64,000 bases of DNA from Pseudoscleropodium purum (lineage: Eukaryota; Streptophyta; Bryopsida; Hypnales; Brachytheciaceae). A model generated the notes under the pieces. The model ran no database searches and was not told the origin of the DNA. It saw only the letters and a program-made list of their open reading frames with translations. Shown here in pieces: positions 20,931-34,963 of the stretch (within the stretch, counting starts at the first letter, position 1; each line of letters begins with the position of its first letter). The stretch is taken from contig OZ017795.1 in the NCBI GenBank assembly GCA_963969395.1, positions 24,161,063 to 24,225,062 on the forward strand, given 5' to 3'. Both the position numbers and the translations under genes were made by a program.

Positions 20931-23900
20931 TGGCAGCAAGTAGAGTGATGGGCAGTGAGTCTTGAAAATCGGTAGTCATGGGCTCGTCCTTGACTTAAAT
21001 AGACCCGACTGGTGCTGTTCAGAGTCTTCAATCATTTTCACCAGAGTTATATATATTTTAAGCAATTGATAATTCCAGACTCCACAAGAAAAATCATAAC
21101 AGACGGAATTTGAATAATTGCCTCAGTCTACGACTCTAAGGTACGTTACACCTTTTGAAAAGAAATCCGGATCCTCATCTCAGGTGGGAGGTGCTGGCAA
21201 AGTTACAACAAGAAGACAAGTGTTGGCCATTCACTGATCGCTCACCATGCATGCTCCGCTCTTTGCATACGAGAATTAAAGATCTTAGCTTCTTACAGTG
21301 CAGTCAGTAGGGTGAATTTTCACAACTGCTACAGAATGTTTCACGAGCTCTAGGGGATTGATTAATTTGCTTGTTGATAATTAGGAGAATGGTTGCCAGT
21401 CGGGAACACTTTCATTCACTAGAAGTACTGTAACGTACTGATTTCTAGAATTTGCGCTAACTCAAGTTAGATAAGTAAACACCTAACTTCACAGGCTTCA
21501 AATTTTCACACAAGTAACGGCACGTTAGAACTGCAGTCCAAGCTACAGTAGTGGGCAGAGATTTCACTCAACTTCCGAAGATTCCTCCTGCTTACATCCA
21601 CGAGTCACACGCCGCCTCCACCACAAGCTAAATGTAATGTAATGTTCGACAACCGATCCCGGTCCCACTCGCTAGAGTCTTCAGACTGTGACAAGTGGCA
21701 CTCGACAAAGACTGCGCTCTTGGCTGCCAATTGTCCCACGCTAGAGGTATGTAAGTTATCATTTTCCCTCATATTCAAATCCGTTTGACAATGTCGAGGA
21801 GACCAAGATTGCGGGTCAGCAAAAGGGACTGAGAGGCACTGTTAGTAAAGCCCGATGTGGAATCAAACTCCTCCCTTTCAATACTTATTTTTCGTGACCG
21901 CAGCCTCCATATTCCAAGTCCAAGTCTGCGCAGGTTCTTCCAGTGGATCATCAAGTTTTCAGGCCCCAGGATTCATACAAGATGAATATTGATTTAGTTT
22001 TGAGTAGTGCTAGCAATTCCATGCATTAATATACTTACATAAACTTCAATTTTGTTATTCTGACGCGATTCAGAGCGTCGATATAGTGACATTGAACTGA
22101 ACAAGGCTCAAGAAACTAGAACTGGAGCATATAGATAGAAGTTTCCAAATGCTGGTCTGGAGAAGTATCAATATATATCGAGAGTATTCGCGTTTGAATA
22201 TAATGAAACTGACGATCTTAGCTTACGTTCAATTAAAAGATGAACCAATTGCAACCTATTATCCGACCTCGTATGTTTCCACAGAATGCTGCTGGAGCCT
22301 CCCGAGAGAAAGCCCATGAGTTATCAGGATCGGAGATGCTGGCGAGCTAGAAGACCAACCAGCAGGCAACTAAGTTATGTAGTATGACTTGTGAGAAGTG
22401 GGATTCGATTAAATAAGGCGCTTCCACAGCCACTAGCTACACTCTGCACTCTATTTAGAGTGGTCCATACTAAATATATACCGTTACAGTATTTGAGATA
22501 ATTTGATTTAAGTGTTGCTTTCATGATTTAAGAAATCTATACTATTCAGTGATCAAGTTTTTCTTTACTTAGAAAAGTATCACAATTACCTGTATGGTGT
22601 ACTCTTTACCATTTATGATGTTCACAATGTATGGGACACCATTTTACACACCCCAAACCGGGGGTGAAGTACAATTTACAGTAATTATGATAGAAGCTCT
22701 CTTTAGTGAGACCCTATGCTTGTCGGAGTAACACTATTTGAGAAGCAAACACTGAGTAAAATGAAGAGTGTACCTGGAGCAGCAGGCGACAAAGCCAATT
22801 AACCAGCCAATAAAGCACTCTGGGATTTAATGTAGCAAGAGCTAAATGGATGTTCGACACTGCAAGCAGACAAAGCTGTATAGAAGGTGCTGGCAGTTCG
22901 TTGCTCCAAGCGGGAGATCGATGCAGTGAATAATGGGTAACTAACTTAGCACTGCGAAAGTGAAAGAGACTGTCGATCGGCCCCAAACAACAGCCAACAA
23001 GAGCTTCATTAATCTCCGCAGCGTGTGCTTAGATTGACCGCACTGCATAGATTGCGTGTCAAGCTTGCAAGACCTGTCCTGCTTTGAATTGATATCAGAA
23101 TTTCTTGTGCATGCGCCACTTTCAAGGACTTGGAATTCAGACATACACATGCATCGGCACGACATGACTGCATGACACGATTCGCTTTTCTGTCGAGGTG
23201 TTGCTTTGTTTATCACTTCAGATTGCTTGGAAAATCATTCACAATTGCCACCTACATAATTGAAAGTCCGCTTCTCTAGTTTACCAGTGCGGAGAAATTA
23301 TTTATTGCATCACTAATCATCTCTTGAATCTAGTACCTATTTACAACCTAATAGTTTGATGGCATTCTATTCAATCCTGTGCAAAATGAAAATGATGCCC
23401 ACCCCACCCCAACCATGTACCAAGTAGGCTATTTGCAACTTAGTAGTTTTTATAGTTTTCAAAGCAACTTTGATTGAATATTATTTTTGCCATTTTTTAC
23501 ATTTTAAGGGAGTTTTAGTAGTATTGTGTTCTAAGAAACAAATCTGAATCTGATAAACAGGATTTAAGGTCATCTTTGAGGATTACAGATATTGACAAAG
23601 ACCTCTAACTTCCATAATAGCAAAATTTTCATCTTGCAAAAGTGCTCAAAGTACACTTTCATTGTATAAATGCAAGAATCAATGTTTTGTTTTTTTGTAA
23701 GATGTAACCAAATTGACTAGAATTTCCTTCAAATTGCTAGAAGTGATGGGATTTTTTATTGAATGCTTTTGCTATCTCTACAAATTTAGACATCAAAAAA
23801 TATATTTTCTTGAAATTTCCAGAAATCTATTTTTGTGCATAATTTTTTAAGGTAGTTTTTTTAAGCATGAAGTTTGGAAAAAATTCATTTAAAGCATTCT

Positions 23901-26600
23901 ACTTATTTTCAGTACCTTCTTCAATGGTTTTAGGATAAATATTAAATGCCATTTAGGCATTACTCATAGTACTTCTACACTCTTAGTACTACCCTGGCAT
24001 ATGCAACAAAATTAGTAGGAATTTCTTTGGGAGTACTATAAATGCCTTAGAGAAGAGGACTTATTAATTACCATCTACATGGGAATAAAGGGAAAAAAAT
24101 TTATCTCCTTTTCTTCAGTGATTAATTTTGTATTTCTTAACCTCTTGTAGCTAATTTGGGGTCTCTGATTCCACATGTGAATTCAAAATTTTCCAAGTTT
24201 GACCATCGGTGGTGAATAATAAATAATAAGTTCAAGCAATTTCTAGAAGGTCCAACGCTCGTGCACCACTTACAGGGATCTGTTTCTTGTGATTGCCCAG
24301 TACAGACATGATTGACTGTAATGTCACATTGGAATTCCTTGCTAGTTTGCTCATCTTTCTTCGGAATGCAGCAACACTACTTTGACCTGAAATTCAGAGA
24401 GCTGCCGTCCTCAATCGTTCAGCACGCGATATGCAAACGGCCGACTTCCTCCGAATTATCGAAGAAACTCCACGATATCTCAGATAAAGCATTTTGAAAG
24501 AAGAGTTGATTATCTCATCGTACTAGCTTGTGGCACTCTGTTTGCTTCACGTTGCCATTCGGCATACATAAGGCGATCTGAAGACACTAGCTAGCCTTAA
24601 TTAGTCTGTCACCCAGTTTCTCTCACCGTCTAAGCTCATTGATGTGAAAATTTCATTTCAGTGAGAAGGGGTCCTTCAACTGACCACTTTTCTAACACGG
24701 TTCCAATCTACAAGTGTTGAACCTACTTTCCAGAAATGAAATTAATGTTTACCTATGCAGTAATGGTTTAAAGAGACTTAGTCGGCTTTTTGGTACATTA
24801 GTTGAGACTTAAAAAGAGCCACATGGACATATTCAGCTTGCTGCACACTACCTTTTTAAATGTCTAATTTCGCAAAGGTAGAAAAACGACCACAAGAGCA
24901 GTTGTGCAAAGTTCACGATCTCGGGTAGAGACACAAACAGTGGTTAGGGTAGAATTTGGAGCTATCCACACACTCTAAATTTACTTAAAATTCTGAACAA
25001 CTTAACTAGCCGTTCGAATGCTGGATTCCTCTTGCAGCACAAAACCCGGTTGACAGAGCCCTAAATTTCTTTCCAACAGAAGTTCCTGGTGTCTCATTAC
25101 CACAAGCCCTCTTAACGGTAAGCAACCAAATCTTCATTGATCATGGCACCTACTTAGACCGACAGCAGACTACATTAGCAGATTTATATCTTACCACTCA
25201 CAAAAAGTTACATCTGGACGTACAAGCTTAAACGGAGTGTACGAGTGGTAAGCGACTAATCAGACCAAGCCGGATTACTGTTCCTTGGCGATGGAACCTC
25301 TCACATCAGCCTTGTTGCAGAGAAGTTCGATCTAACTAGCGGTAATTTTGGCCTAGCCTTGATTAACTAACTAAGCAACCAACTAGGGATGCAGTGGCAA
25401 CGGCGATCACCATTAGAGCCTCTAACAACAATTAAAGCCCACTGAAGTGAGGTTTGCAGGCGAGATGAGATGAGCAGCAAGGGGACAAAGCTAGGGCATG
25501 CAAAGAATCCACAAAGCTAGTACATGAGTACCTGCAAGCTTTCTGCCGCAAGTTGAAGTCTCCTGCGGTGGCGATCGAATCTAGTCTCCGATATGATCCT
25601 GCTTGCATGCAAGTCTTGCCCACCCACATCGAAAGCTGGGCCACATGCTTGGCCGTGGTAAGCGTGATAAGCGGTGCACCTGCAATTTCAACAAGCAAGC
25701 AAGAGACATCATTCATGACTACCTTGACTCCCAACTGAACCCCACAAGTAGCTAGGGTTGCCGCGCAAGGAAGGAAGAGCCGGGACCCACTTCGATTCTA
25801 TCTCTCTATCTATCTAGCGGTAAGATAACACTGCACTGCACTGAACAGTCTACGCTTTGCTAGTCGTCGATTGAAGCTGTTCGCAAGGCGATGGAAGCGC
25901 TTCTGAACTTGATGAGTTCCCTGCTGCAAATGCAAGGACCCACTTGTACAGACAGACATGATCTACTGGATCATTAGTGCGGACGACTGCAGACTGCCTG
26001 GGCTCAGTGGGCTGGGCTGGGGCTGCAAGTAGCTAGGCCTGGCATCTAACGTATGGTCACACACTTGGGAGTTGGCACCGGCACAGCATTGGAGATCTCG
26101 GCTTCCCTCTTCCGTACTGGCGCGCGAGTGGGGACCATTGGATCATTGGACCATTGGACCAAGCCTTGCCTTGCTTTGCGTTGCCTTGCCTTGCATTGCT
26201 TGTGGATCTAGATTGCAAGAGCCTGGATTTCCTGACGGGAGTCAGATTTCAGTTGTTGCTAATTAACATATATGTCGTGCCTGGGGTAGAGTGGAGAATT
26301 GGGAGCGTCCTGGTTCCTGGAGGGGCGGTGGGACATGGGGATGAAGCTTAGCATGACACGTGGGTTGTCTGAGGGTGGTTTTCATTAAGGAGCCAGCGGA
26401 AACGGTACTCGACTTCTCGTCAGGTAACATGAAGGAGCTGGTTCTGACTGACGTTCTTCTACCACCAAAAGGTAGAAATGACATGATTCAGTAAGGTAAG
26501 CTGGGGTTCATGAAGCGTCCAGGTTCTCAGTCACCACCGACGCGGATTTTCAGGAGGTTTGCACAGCTCAGATCAGTCAGTTCTCAGTAAATTTTCCTGG
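20931..26600. other. Island of ordinary composition without a recognisable gene
   Basis: Composition is like the AHL flanks rather than the AT-rich repeats. I found no conserved protein domain, tRNA or rRNA. Frames are all under about 100 codons, for example 22714-22986 and 22941-23216 on minus and 24318-24497 on plus. A 58-codon minus frame at 21775-21951 shares RRLGLG(I/T)W with a frame near 58340. It also carries CCTTG-type simple repeats at 26159-26205 and a G-box core (acacgtgg) at 26356-26363. It could be remains of genes, leader exons with long introns, or non-coding RNA. Confidence 0.35.
26159..26205 (+). repeat. Degenerate (CCTTG)n simple repeat
   Basis: The run ccttgccttgctttgcgttgccttgc follows a short array of ggatcattggaccattggacc units. 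Confidence 0.75.
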
Positions 26601-28595
26601 ACAGATGACAAGAAGCTGCAGCAAATTCACTTGGATTCTTAGAGATTTGGTGATGAATTTTTTTAAGTTTAAAATTGGGGGTGCTCCAAAAGACCAAAAC
26701 TGTATCCACTTTGAAATGTTTACTATAGATAGATCGAAACTTTATGCCTGTACCACTGTACTGAAGGACTTACTTTCTAGAGAATGGCAGTTTGAGCACA
26801 CACCACCTTATATAATAAAATATAATAAAATCAATAAAGGGCCAACTTTGGACTTTCTACAAATCCAAAAGGACACTTACATTGCTCATTTTTGTGATTA
26901 AATTTTCCACCAATGTGCTTCTCATCCAAAATGTCATGAGTAACATTACAATAACCCTAAGAGACCAAAGCTTATGACCACATTTTCAAACTTCAAAGTT
27001 TTCTATTTGTATGCTCCTATTTTGCAACAATTTATGAATGAAGTTCTTTTCATTTTTTTTCCAAAGATGTAAAAGCATGTCTTTAATAAGTCATGACATT
27101 TCATGCATTATTGTCAAAATTTAAAATTACATTTAATTCTTCAATAGAAAGTGAAAAAATTCATATCAAATGAAAAAATGTGCCTAAAAATGTGAAATAG
27201 TCTCCATAGGTGTATATTATAGTGAAGAACATTATGGTCTAAATTAATTTACCTTGTCATTTTTAAATTAGAAAATCAACTTTCTATGATTATAAGTACA
27301 AATTTCAAATTTCAATAAAATATTGAATTTTAAGAAATTTTCTAATTTTAATAAAATCTAAACTTAATAAGCTTCACTTCACTAATTGGTTTCAAATTCA
27401 AAAAAGATAAATACATATGAATAAAATTCAAATTAAAAAGATGGTCAAAGGACCCCAAATTGCCAAAATTCACTACATTGTGATTTGTAGATTTTTCATT
27501 TCTTCTATAGAACAGTAAAAAAATATCACTAGAGGGAAAATCTAGCAAGTACATCAGCTATTGAAAATGAGTTCAATCAAGTTCTCCCACAAGTAATTGT
27601 TTGAATAAATGTTTATTTTCATCCTAGGTGTTCTTAAATCATCCAAAAGACACAAACATCCTCTAAGGCATTTCAAGGTTAAGACGAGCTTAGATTTCAA
27701 GTAAGGTTGTACTCAAACTTCCTTAAGATAGACATACGCATTCCCATCCCTTCAAAAATCCCTCCCTTATATACTAGTGATGTACATTTGTTTTCTAAAA
27801 TGTATTCCATTGATATATGAGGAAAAAATTGTGTGCAACAGTTAGAATGGGTATGTCTACCTTACATGTAGCTTTTGTTGATGCAAAGCCTCTTCAATTC
27901 CTCCCATTCAATCAAAAGTCAACAAAACTAAGTATGCACAAATTTTCAATATTTCAAGGTTCTTATATTCAAATTGTTTTGGGTCTAGACTTCTAATTGA
28001 GTAAAGAGTATTGGCAAGTGAAAATTGTCTCCCAAAGATACCACACAATGAGGGAGACTTCTCACTATGTTTCCATGTTTTAGATCAAGAGACATAATCA
28101 AAGTATGTACACCGATCTACATCTAGCCAATTGTGAACCAGCTAGACTTTATTTGTCTAGATCAAAAGAATTGCCAGAAGAGAAAAAGCACTAGTTGCAA
28201 GCTTGGCCTCTCCTAGCCTACACTCGATATGATCAAACTCCTTGCCTAGGTCTAATTACACTTTCTCATTATATATATATACTTTCTTATTGCACAAAAT
28301 TCTAAAGAACAAATTCACTTACTTATTTGCAAAGTCATTCCTCACAATGTAAACAATGATTTTAGTTTTGATTTCTTGGTAAGGTAACACCACCTAATTG
28401 TATCCCCTTTCTAAAATTGACCCCTATAAATTCTTGTCTAAATGTACAATTTATATTTATGAAAACCTAAGGTTATATTTGAGTATATCTATGTTGAGTA
28501 TTTTGGAAATTTACAATTTATCCATACAATGTATAAAAAATGCATTCTATAAGAATCTATTTACATCATTTCACCCATACTATTATCTAAACTTC
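26601..28595. other. AT-rich region, nothing recognised
   Basis: No gene or element ends could be defined. The 98-codon frame at 26605-26901 has no recognised domain and sits in low-complexity AT-rich DNA. Confidence 0.45.
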
Positions 28596-28603
28596 ATATA
28601 CTT

Positions 28604-28922
28604 CAGGGTTGACGAATCTCAACGTCCGCCCCAAAATAGCGTCCGTTTTCCGGACGTCCGGACGCACAGACGTTAGCAGACGCAGCGTCCCGACTGCCGT
28701 CGGAAAGCGGACGGGTGGGGCGGGGCGGACGGCCCGAGGCGGACGCCCAAATCGTGCGGACCAGATCAGTCCACGCGTCGATCAGATGGCTGTAATCGGG
28801 CGGACGGACGGGTGGACAGACGGGTGGACAGACGGACGGGGGACAGGCGGATGCTGCATTCGCCGGGACCGCGAATGTCAGCGTCCGGACGTCCCGGACA
28901 TCCGGACGTTGTGTCAACCCTG
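28604..28922 (+). mobile_element. GGACG-rich hAT-like MITE, copy D (319 bp)
   Basis: It has CAGGGTTGAC/GTCAACCCTG ends. The flanking 8-mers ATATACTT (28596-28603) and CTACACTT (28923-28930) agree at six of eight positions, a decayed target duplication. It shares with copy B, in the opposite orientation, the internal cgcccaaatcgtgcggacc module. Confidence 0.82.
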
Positions 28923-28930
28923 CTACACTT

Positions 28931-30950
28931 GATTCTGAAATTGTTGAACACTATATTTTTTAAGATATTTTGGACAGTTCCATCTACTTTCTCCCCTTTT
29001 TCTTTGTAAGGTAGCCATTGCTGAAAGCAAGTAAGTTTTGCCCAAAATTTGTCAAAAAACAAACCCTACAAGTAACTAATACTATCATACTTTACATAAT
29101 CACATGTAGTTACTTGAAAATTAATCCCTAATGTCCCATTTTCTCCTAGGGGACACAATGGATTTCATGCAGATGATCTTCTAAAGTCTTGATATTTATT
29201 GTGATTTTATGAAACTTCTTATAATTTTTTTTAAAAACATTAGCTTTATGGAAATATAAGTTATATTTTAATTGATGCCTGAGAACAAAAATTATGTTGC
29301 AATAAGCCCAAAAACTTAAAGTAAAACAAAAAAATATTAGATCCTACAGAGTCAAGGGCTAGAAGTGGGTCAATAGGATTTTGGGTAGGTTTCCATGGCA
29401 TCAAAGGTGCATATGCTTTTAATGATTTTTTAAACACCTATGAATTTTGCTATTGATTTTCAAAGTAGTAAATTTTTATTTGCATAAAATTGACTCTGGG
29501 CTCTAATATTCAAAGAGTGTACTTTCTAGGCAAGAACTTGGATGGGTTGGTTTTAATAATAGGATCAAAAGTAGGTGTTTTAAACTTAAATACATTAATC
29601 AAAGTTTCCTTCCAATTTTGTTTGTAGATCACCACCCATTGAAGCTATATGATATTCACTTACCCTCTAAAGGCTTAAAAATCCCACTTTAGTATTTTTG
29701 AGAACTCGAGTATACTCAATTGACTTCATAAATTTAAAATTTACATAAGATTTTTAGGATAGATGCCAATTATTCTACTCTAGATGTGAAACTTCATTTC
29801 AAGCTATTTCAACAAATATTGCAAAGGTTAGAAGGATTTTTTAAATTTTAGTGTCAAACTAGGCAATTGAAAATATCTTTTAAAAAATATTTATTTATTT
29901 TACTTAATTGTATACATTGATACCTATTCAAAAACAATAAACCATTCATTTACAATTAATGAAGTGAATGTTACAATTCAAAGAGTCACATTTTGTAGGC
30001 AATGAAGGTAGAAAAAACATATAAAGTTGTCTTTTGAGTTCAATTTGAAAATTCCCAAATAAAAATAAAACATAAGACATATGTTGAAAACTAAAATATT
30101 CTTGTTATTGGGATTTTCAATTTTCAATTTCTTATCCAAGTAATTAGCAATTTTGTTTTTTACTTTCATATAGTACCACCTTCTTTTTATAATTTTTAAA
30201 AGGTGAATGTTCAAGTTTTTGGATTAAATTCTTTTACACATATTTTCAACCTATTTTCCAACCTATGGACTAAATCTTACAAATTATGGAACATATGTGG
30301 GGTTTTTTCTAAAAATATTGAGAGAAAACTTTACCTTTTGGAGAGGCTAGAAAAATCTACATGAAGTTTAGACACATTGAACTTGCTAACAGTAGGAATT
30401 TTACTCTAAAATTTTAGAAGGCTTTACTTTAATAAGTTTCTAAAGTGGGATCCTATGGTTACATTTGTTAGAAAATAAATATAGATAAAGATTTTAGCCT
30501 TGCTTTGAGTATGAATATTTGAAGCATGTTTGGGCCTCAAACACTATAGTATTTTATGGGATATTCTAAGCAAATCTGAAATTCAATCCTTGTAAAGTAT
30601 CTTACATGTGAACATTCCTTTAATAGTATTTGTGAATGCACAAAAGACCATTCTTTGGCCTTTGAGAATGTTACATATTAAGGTTTTCTTTACAATAGAG
30701 ATGAGAAGACATGAATAGGGAGTTCAACCAATGAAAGCTTTCAAGATTGAGAAGACTAAGGAATGTAACTTTACAATTGAAATTTTAACTCCCAAAGGAG
30801 AGAATGATGTAGAAAACACTTTCACCCACCATTAACAAAAAAAATGAAAAAGTTTTAAAGTTCCCTAGAATTGTAGTGAGGGATATTTGAAGAGGTGGAC
30901 ATTTTGCAATTTTAAGGGAATCTTGGGCTAATAGGCTCATAACCAATCAT
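28931..30950. other. AT-rich region of decayed repeats
   Basis: The part at about 30380-30550 resembles 62560-62760 (gaacttgc...gattttRgccttgctttg...gggcct), the right portion of a TTAACCCC-family element. The rest is unrecognised. Confidence 0.4.
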
Positions 30951-31871
30951 TTAACCCCTAAACGTCTAAACTACATTTTTTGGCAACATAGAAATTTTGG
31001 GCAGCTCACTACGAATGGAGGTTTTATTTTTTTTCTTTGAAATTTTGACACAACATGTGCTCAAGGAGTAACTTTAAGTTCCAACAATCTTTATAACTTT
31101 TGACTACATGGTTAAAGAATTATTGTATGATATGTACTTATCATTACTCAATAGCTAGCCCGAACAACAAAAAAAACTTTTTTTAAAATAATATTTTGAA
31201 GAAATTAAAATTTGAAATTGGTTTCCTATATTTATATATACTTAGAAATCTTTGAATCATTCCATTTTAATCAATGAGTCAAATCTTATGAAGAGTTTTA
31301 GTTTGTGGAAGTTTGTGGGTTGTTATTGTTTCTCTACTCAAAGACAGACTTTGCAAACCTTTATTTGACTCAATTTTCAATATTTTTGGAAAAAAATTAA
31401 AAAAAATATTGGGTGTAGATTTTTTATTACAACAATACAACCATTGGGATTGAAAATTTTCAATTCCATAAATAAATTGTTAACAATTGAGTATTTTGAA
31501 TCATTCTCTACTCCTTTCTACTTACTATTTATTTCCTATATGTTGCATGATTCCAAATGATTTGAAAATTTTCAAGAATGTAGCCAACTTGACTTGAAAA
31601 ACGGATTTGAAGAGTAACCACCATTTTGAACATTTTTTCATATAAATGTGACCTTCTCAAGCACAATTGCCTAGATTTTCGCAAGGCCAAAAAATAAAAT
31701 TTGTTACTTCTTTTTCCACATGTTTTCAAACAAGTTTACTACAAGATCCTCCGGTTACATGTGTCCAAAAGTGTTTGTTTGTTTGTTTTCTAAAATTTGG
31801 TACATGTACTAGAAATGGCACTTTGGAAGCAATTTTGGTGAAAATATAGTCAAAATCATTTAGGGGTTAAA
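30951..31871 (+). mobile_element. TTAACCCC-ended AT-rich element, copy 1 (about 920 bp)
   Basis: It starts ttaacccctaaacgtctaaa and ends catttaggggttaaa, giving inverted termini of about 14 bp. It is collinear over its full length with 33248-34198 and, inverted, with 58842-59766. Shared blocks in order are ggcaacatagaaattttggg, cactacgaatgga, aacttttgactacatggtta, tttatatatacttg, aaccattgggattg and gtgaaaatatagtcaaa. No transposase frame exists, so it is non-autonomous. Confidence 0.65.
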
Positions 31872-33247
31872 AAGAACTCACATTATGAGTTCCTTTAGTA
31901 TAGAATATATGCTAAAAAAATAGATTAGACCACATTTTTTGCCCTCGTCTCAGTGTACACTACTTCCAAAGGTCATGGCCTCCAATAGTTGGCCCCTTGA
32001 AGACAAGCCAGGAACCTTGAGAGTTTTTCTTCAAGGCTTCTCAATCTTGACCTGAAGAGGGTCTAAAACAATGAAGATGAGTCACCATAACCCACATCCA
32101 CGTCATGTGTTACAGTCCCCTCCCATTCTCCCACCCCAAAGGGTTTTTTTGAGCAAAAATTGCTCAATAGCAACTCAAAAAGATACATAAAATATTGACA
32201 ACATATTCCCTGTTTCTCAATGGATAAAAGTACGAAATTGTTACAGAGTACAGAACTTCTGAAGAGTATCATATCTTCTCCATCTCGGATGAATGTACGA
32301 ACTCATAGCTAGCCAGGTGATGAAATGAGTTTCCATCCCTATTTTGTGAGTTTCATCCATCCTGCAAATGTAAAAAGAGCTTCACCACACTGCAATGACG
32401 ATTGCAGTTCCACAGCGAATGAAATGAAAAAAAAACCACCTGGTCCGTCATGCCCCGAAACCTCCTCCATCCCTAACTTGCTGTCAATGCAAGTTGCCAT
32501 GCACCTGTTTGTTGTGAATCCACTCACTGGCCTTGCTGGGGCTCTGCCTTCCTTCCACTTGACATGTATGTAAGCAAAAACATGATCATTGTCTGTTCGT
32601 ACAGTAAGTTACAGTACGTTACCTCCCCTTCCCTTCCCCCGCCATCCTGCTGGGCAGAGTCGCAGACCCGGGCCGACCAACCCCCCTTGCCATCAAAGTT
32701 TTGGAAGAATCTCAGTAGGAATCAAACTGAGGTTGAGCCCACAGGCAGGCACTGCAGGGACGCAGATGTTAGTGAGGTAAGTAGTTGTACTGGTAAAGAA
32801 AGGACTGCAGTCACTTGCACATGACCAACAAAAGCATTCCACGGTTCTAATAACTTGTTACTGAACTAGGGATGCAAATCAATGCTGAAATGGGTGGCAA
32901 ATGGGTGGCAAGCACCCAACATTTCTGCAAATTGCTGCAGAGTGAAAAGGACTCAAGCAGCATCTCAAACATGCTGAAAAGGTTGGGGCATTGAGGGGTT
33001 AACACATGGCCTTCAGCTAAGCTATCAATCAAAATGTTTTGCTAATCATGCCCATTTTGCAGGACTGGGGACTGTCTGGTGGAGTCTGGATCCAAGGCAA
33101 GGAAAGCTTCATGATCTCAAGCGCTTGAATTTGAGGAAGTATGAGTAGTTGGGCACTGCTTGAAGTTTTGTGCAAACAGTCGATTTCAAATTACATACTC
33201 AGTCAAGTTGCACTCAATTTCCATGTGTGCTTGTCACAGGTGTTGGT
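31872..33247. other. Island of ordinary composition, no gene recognised
   Basis: Frames of at most 86 codons (for example 32325-32573 and 32564-32824) have no recognised domains. It includes a pyrimidine-rich stretch near 32620-32650. Confidence 0.4.
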
Positions 33248-34198
33248 TTCACCCCTAAATTCCCAAACTGCATTTTTTGGGTAACATTGAAATATTGGGC
33301 AGCTCATTACGAATGGAGTTTTTATTTTTTTCCTTTGAAATGTTAACACAACATGTGTCCAAGGAGTAGTTTGAAGGGTGCCCAACAATTTTCATAACTT
33401 TTGACTACATGGTTAAAAAGTTATTGTATGATATGTGTTTTCATTACTCATCGCACAGCCCAAGTAACAAAAAAAACTTCTCCAAAAATTAATTTCAAAA
33501 AAATTAGAATTAGAAATTGGCTCTCTAGATTTATATATACTTGGAAAATTTTGAATCATTCCATTTTGATCAACGAGTCAAAATTTATGAGGAGTTTTAG
33601 ATTGCTGGAGTTTGTGAGTCGTTACTGAATCTCTGTCCTAAAACAAACTTTGAAATCATTTATTTAATTCAATTTCTAATATTTTTGAAAAAAATAAAAA
33701 AGTTAGGTGAAGATTGTTTATTAAAACATTACAACCATTGGAATTGGCATTTTTCAATTCTATAAATAAAGTGCTAACAATTTAGTATTTTGAATCCTTC
33801 TCTCCTTTCCACTAACTATTTTTTTCCTATATGTTGTACAATTCCAAATGATCTAAAAATTTTCAAGCATGTAGCCCACTTGAATTGAAGAATGACTTTA
33901 AAGAGTCACCACCATTTGGTACATTTTTTCATACAAATGTGACCTTATAAAGTACAACTGCCTGAATTTTTGAAAGGCCAAACAAAGTATTTTTGTCACT
34001 TCAAATGTTAATATCTTGCAATCTACATGGTGAAATTTTCTGAAATTTTAGCACATCTTTTCAAACTAAAAATACTACAAGATCCTATGGTTACATGTAT
34101 CCAAATTTTTTTTTTTAAAAATTTGGTACTTATACTAGAAATGGTAGTTTAGAAGCGGTTTTGGTGAAAATATAGTCAAATTCATTTAGGGATTAAAT
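33248..34198 (+). mobile_element. TTAACCCC-ended AT-rich element, copy 2 (about 950 bp)
   Basis: The left end is ttcacccctaaattcccaaa and the right end tcatttagggattaaa. It is collinear with copy 1 throughout. Confidence 0.65.
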
Positions 34199-34963
34199 CC
34201 AAAAGAACTGACCGTAGAAATCATCCTTTTCAATATCATGGAAATCATTTACATATAAAAATGGAAGAGCATTTATTGGAGTTCAAACTAATATGCAAGA
34301 CCTTACATGGGTTTTTTCAAAGGATGAACATGTGCACTTTTGTCCCATGTAGAACGATTCTTTGTCATCCATCAAACACTTAATGTCCATGGTGGTCAAG
34401 TTTTTGTCCAATGATTATCATATCTAAAACTTGCTATATGTAACATTGTTTACCAACAAGGCAAGGGGCTCTCTTGCATCCATAATAAGAAAATCCTTGC
34501 AATGAATAAAATAGTCTTACATGACTCCTTTGTCAATCCTATCCTATAATTAACTAAAAAGTTTCTTCCATGAATTTAAGGAAGCAAAATACCTTCTTAG
34601 CATGGGAGGGACACTTTAAACCTTCCCTAGCTATACAATTTTATGTAAAGTTACAATACTCAAAAAGTAACTAAAAGCAATAGGGACTAACTCTCTAGTA
34701 GAACAACAATGTGTTTTATTGGTTCAATTTTTGTAATAGAAACCTCCTATCCATCCTTCTTTAAGGACAAAGTCCATTTCCTATCTACAACTTTGTTTAC
34801 ACTCTAATGTAAATTTCTTAGAATCTTTTGAAATATAGAAATATTGGAGCAGGTTGCAACATGCCTCCCTTAAATCTCTTAGAATTTGTGCCCCTTCCAC
34901 CTTCTACATGATTCAAATCCTACCAAATGCAAACTTTTAAGTTAGAAGAAACTTAAAATTTTT
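34199..34963. other. AT-rich region, nothing recognised
   Basis: No gene or bounded element. Confidence 0.5.
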
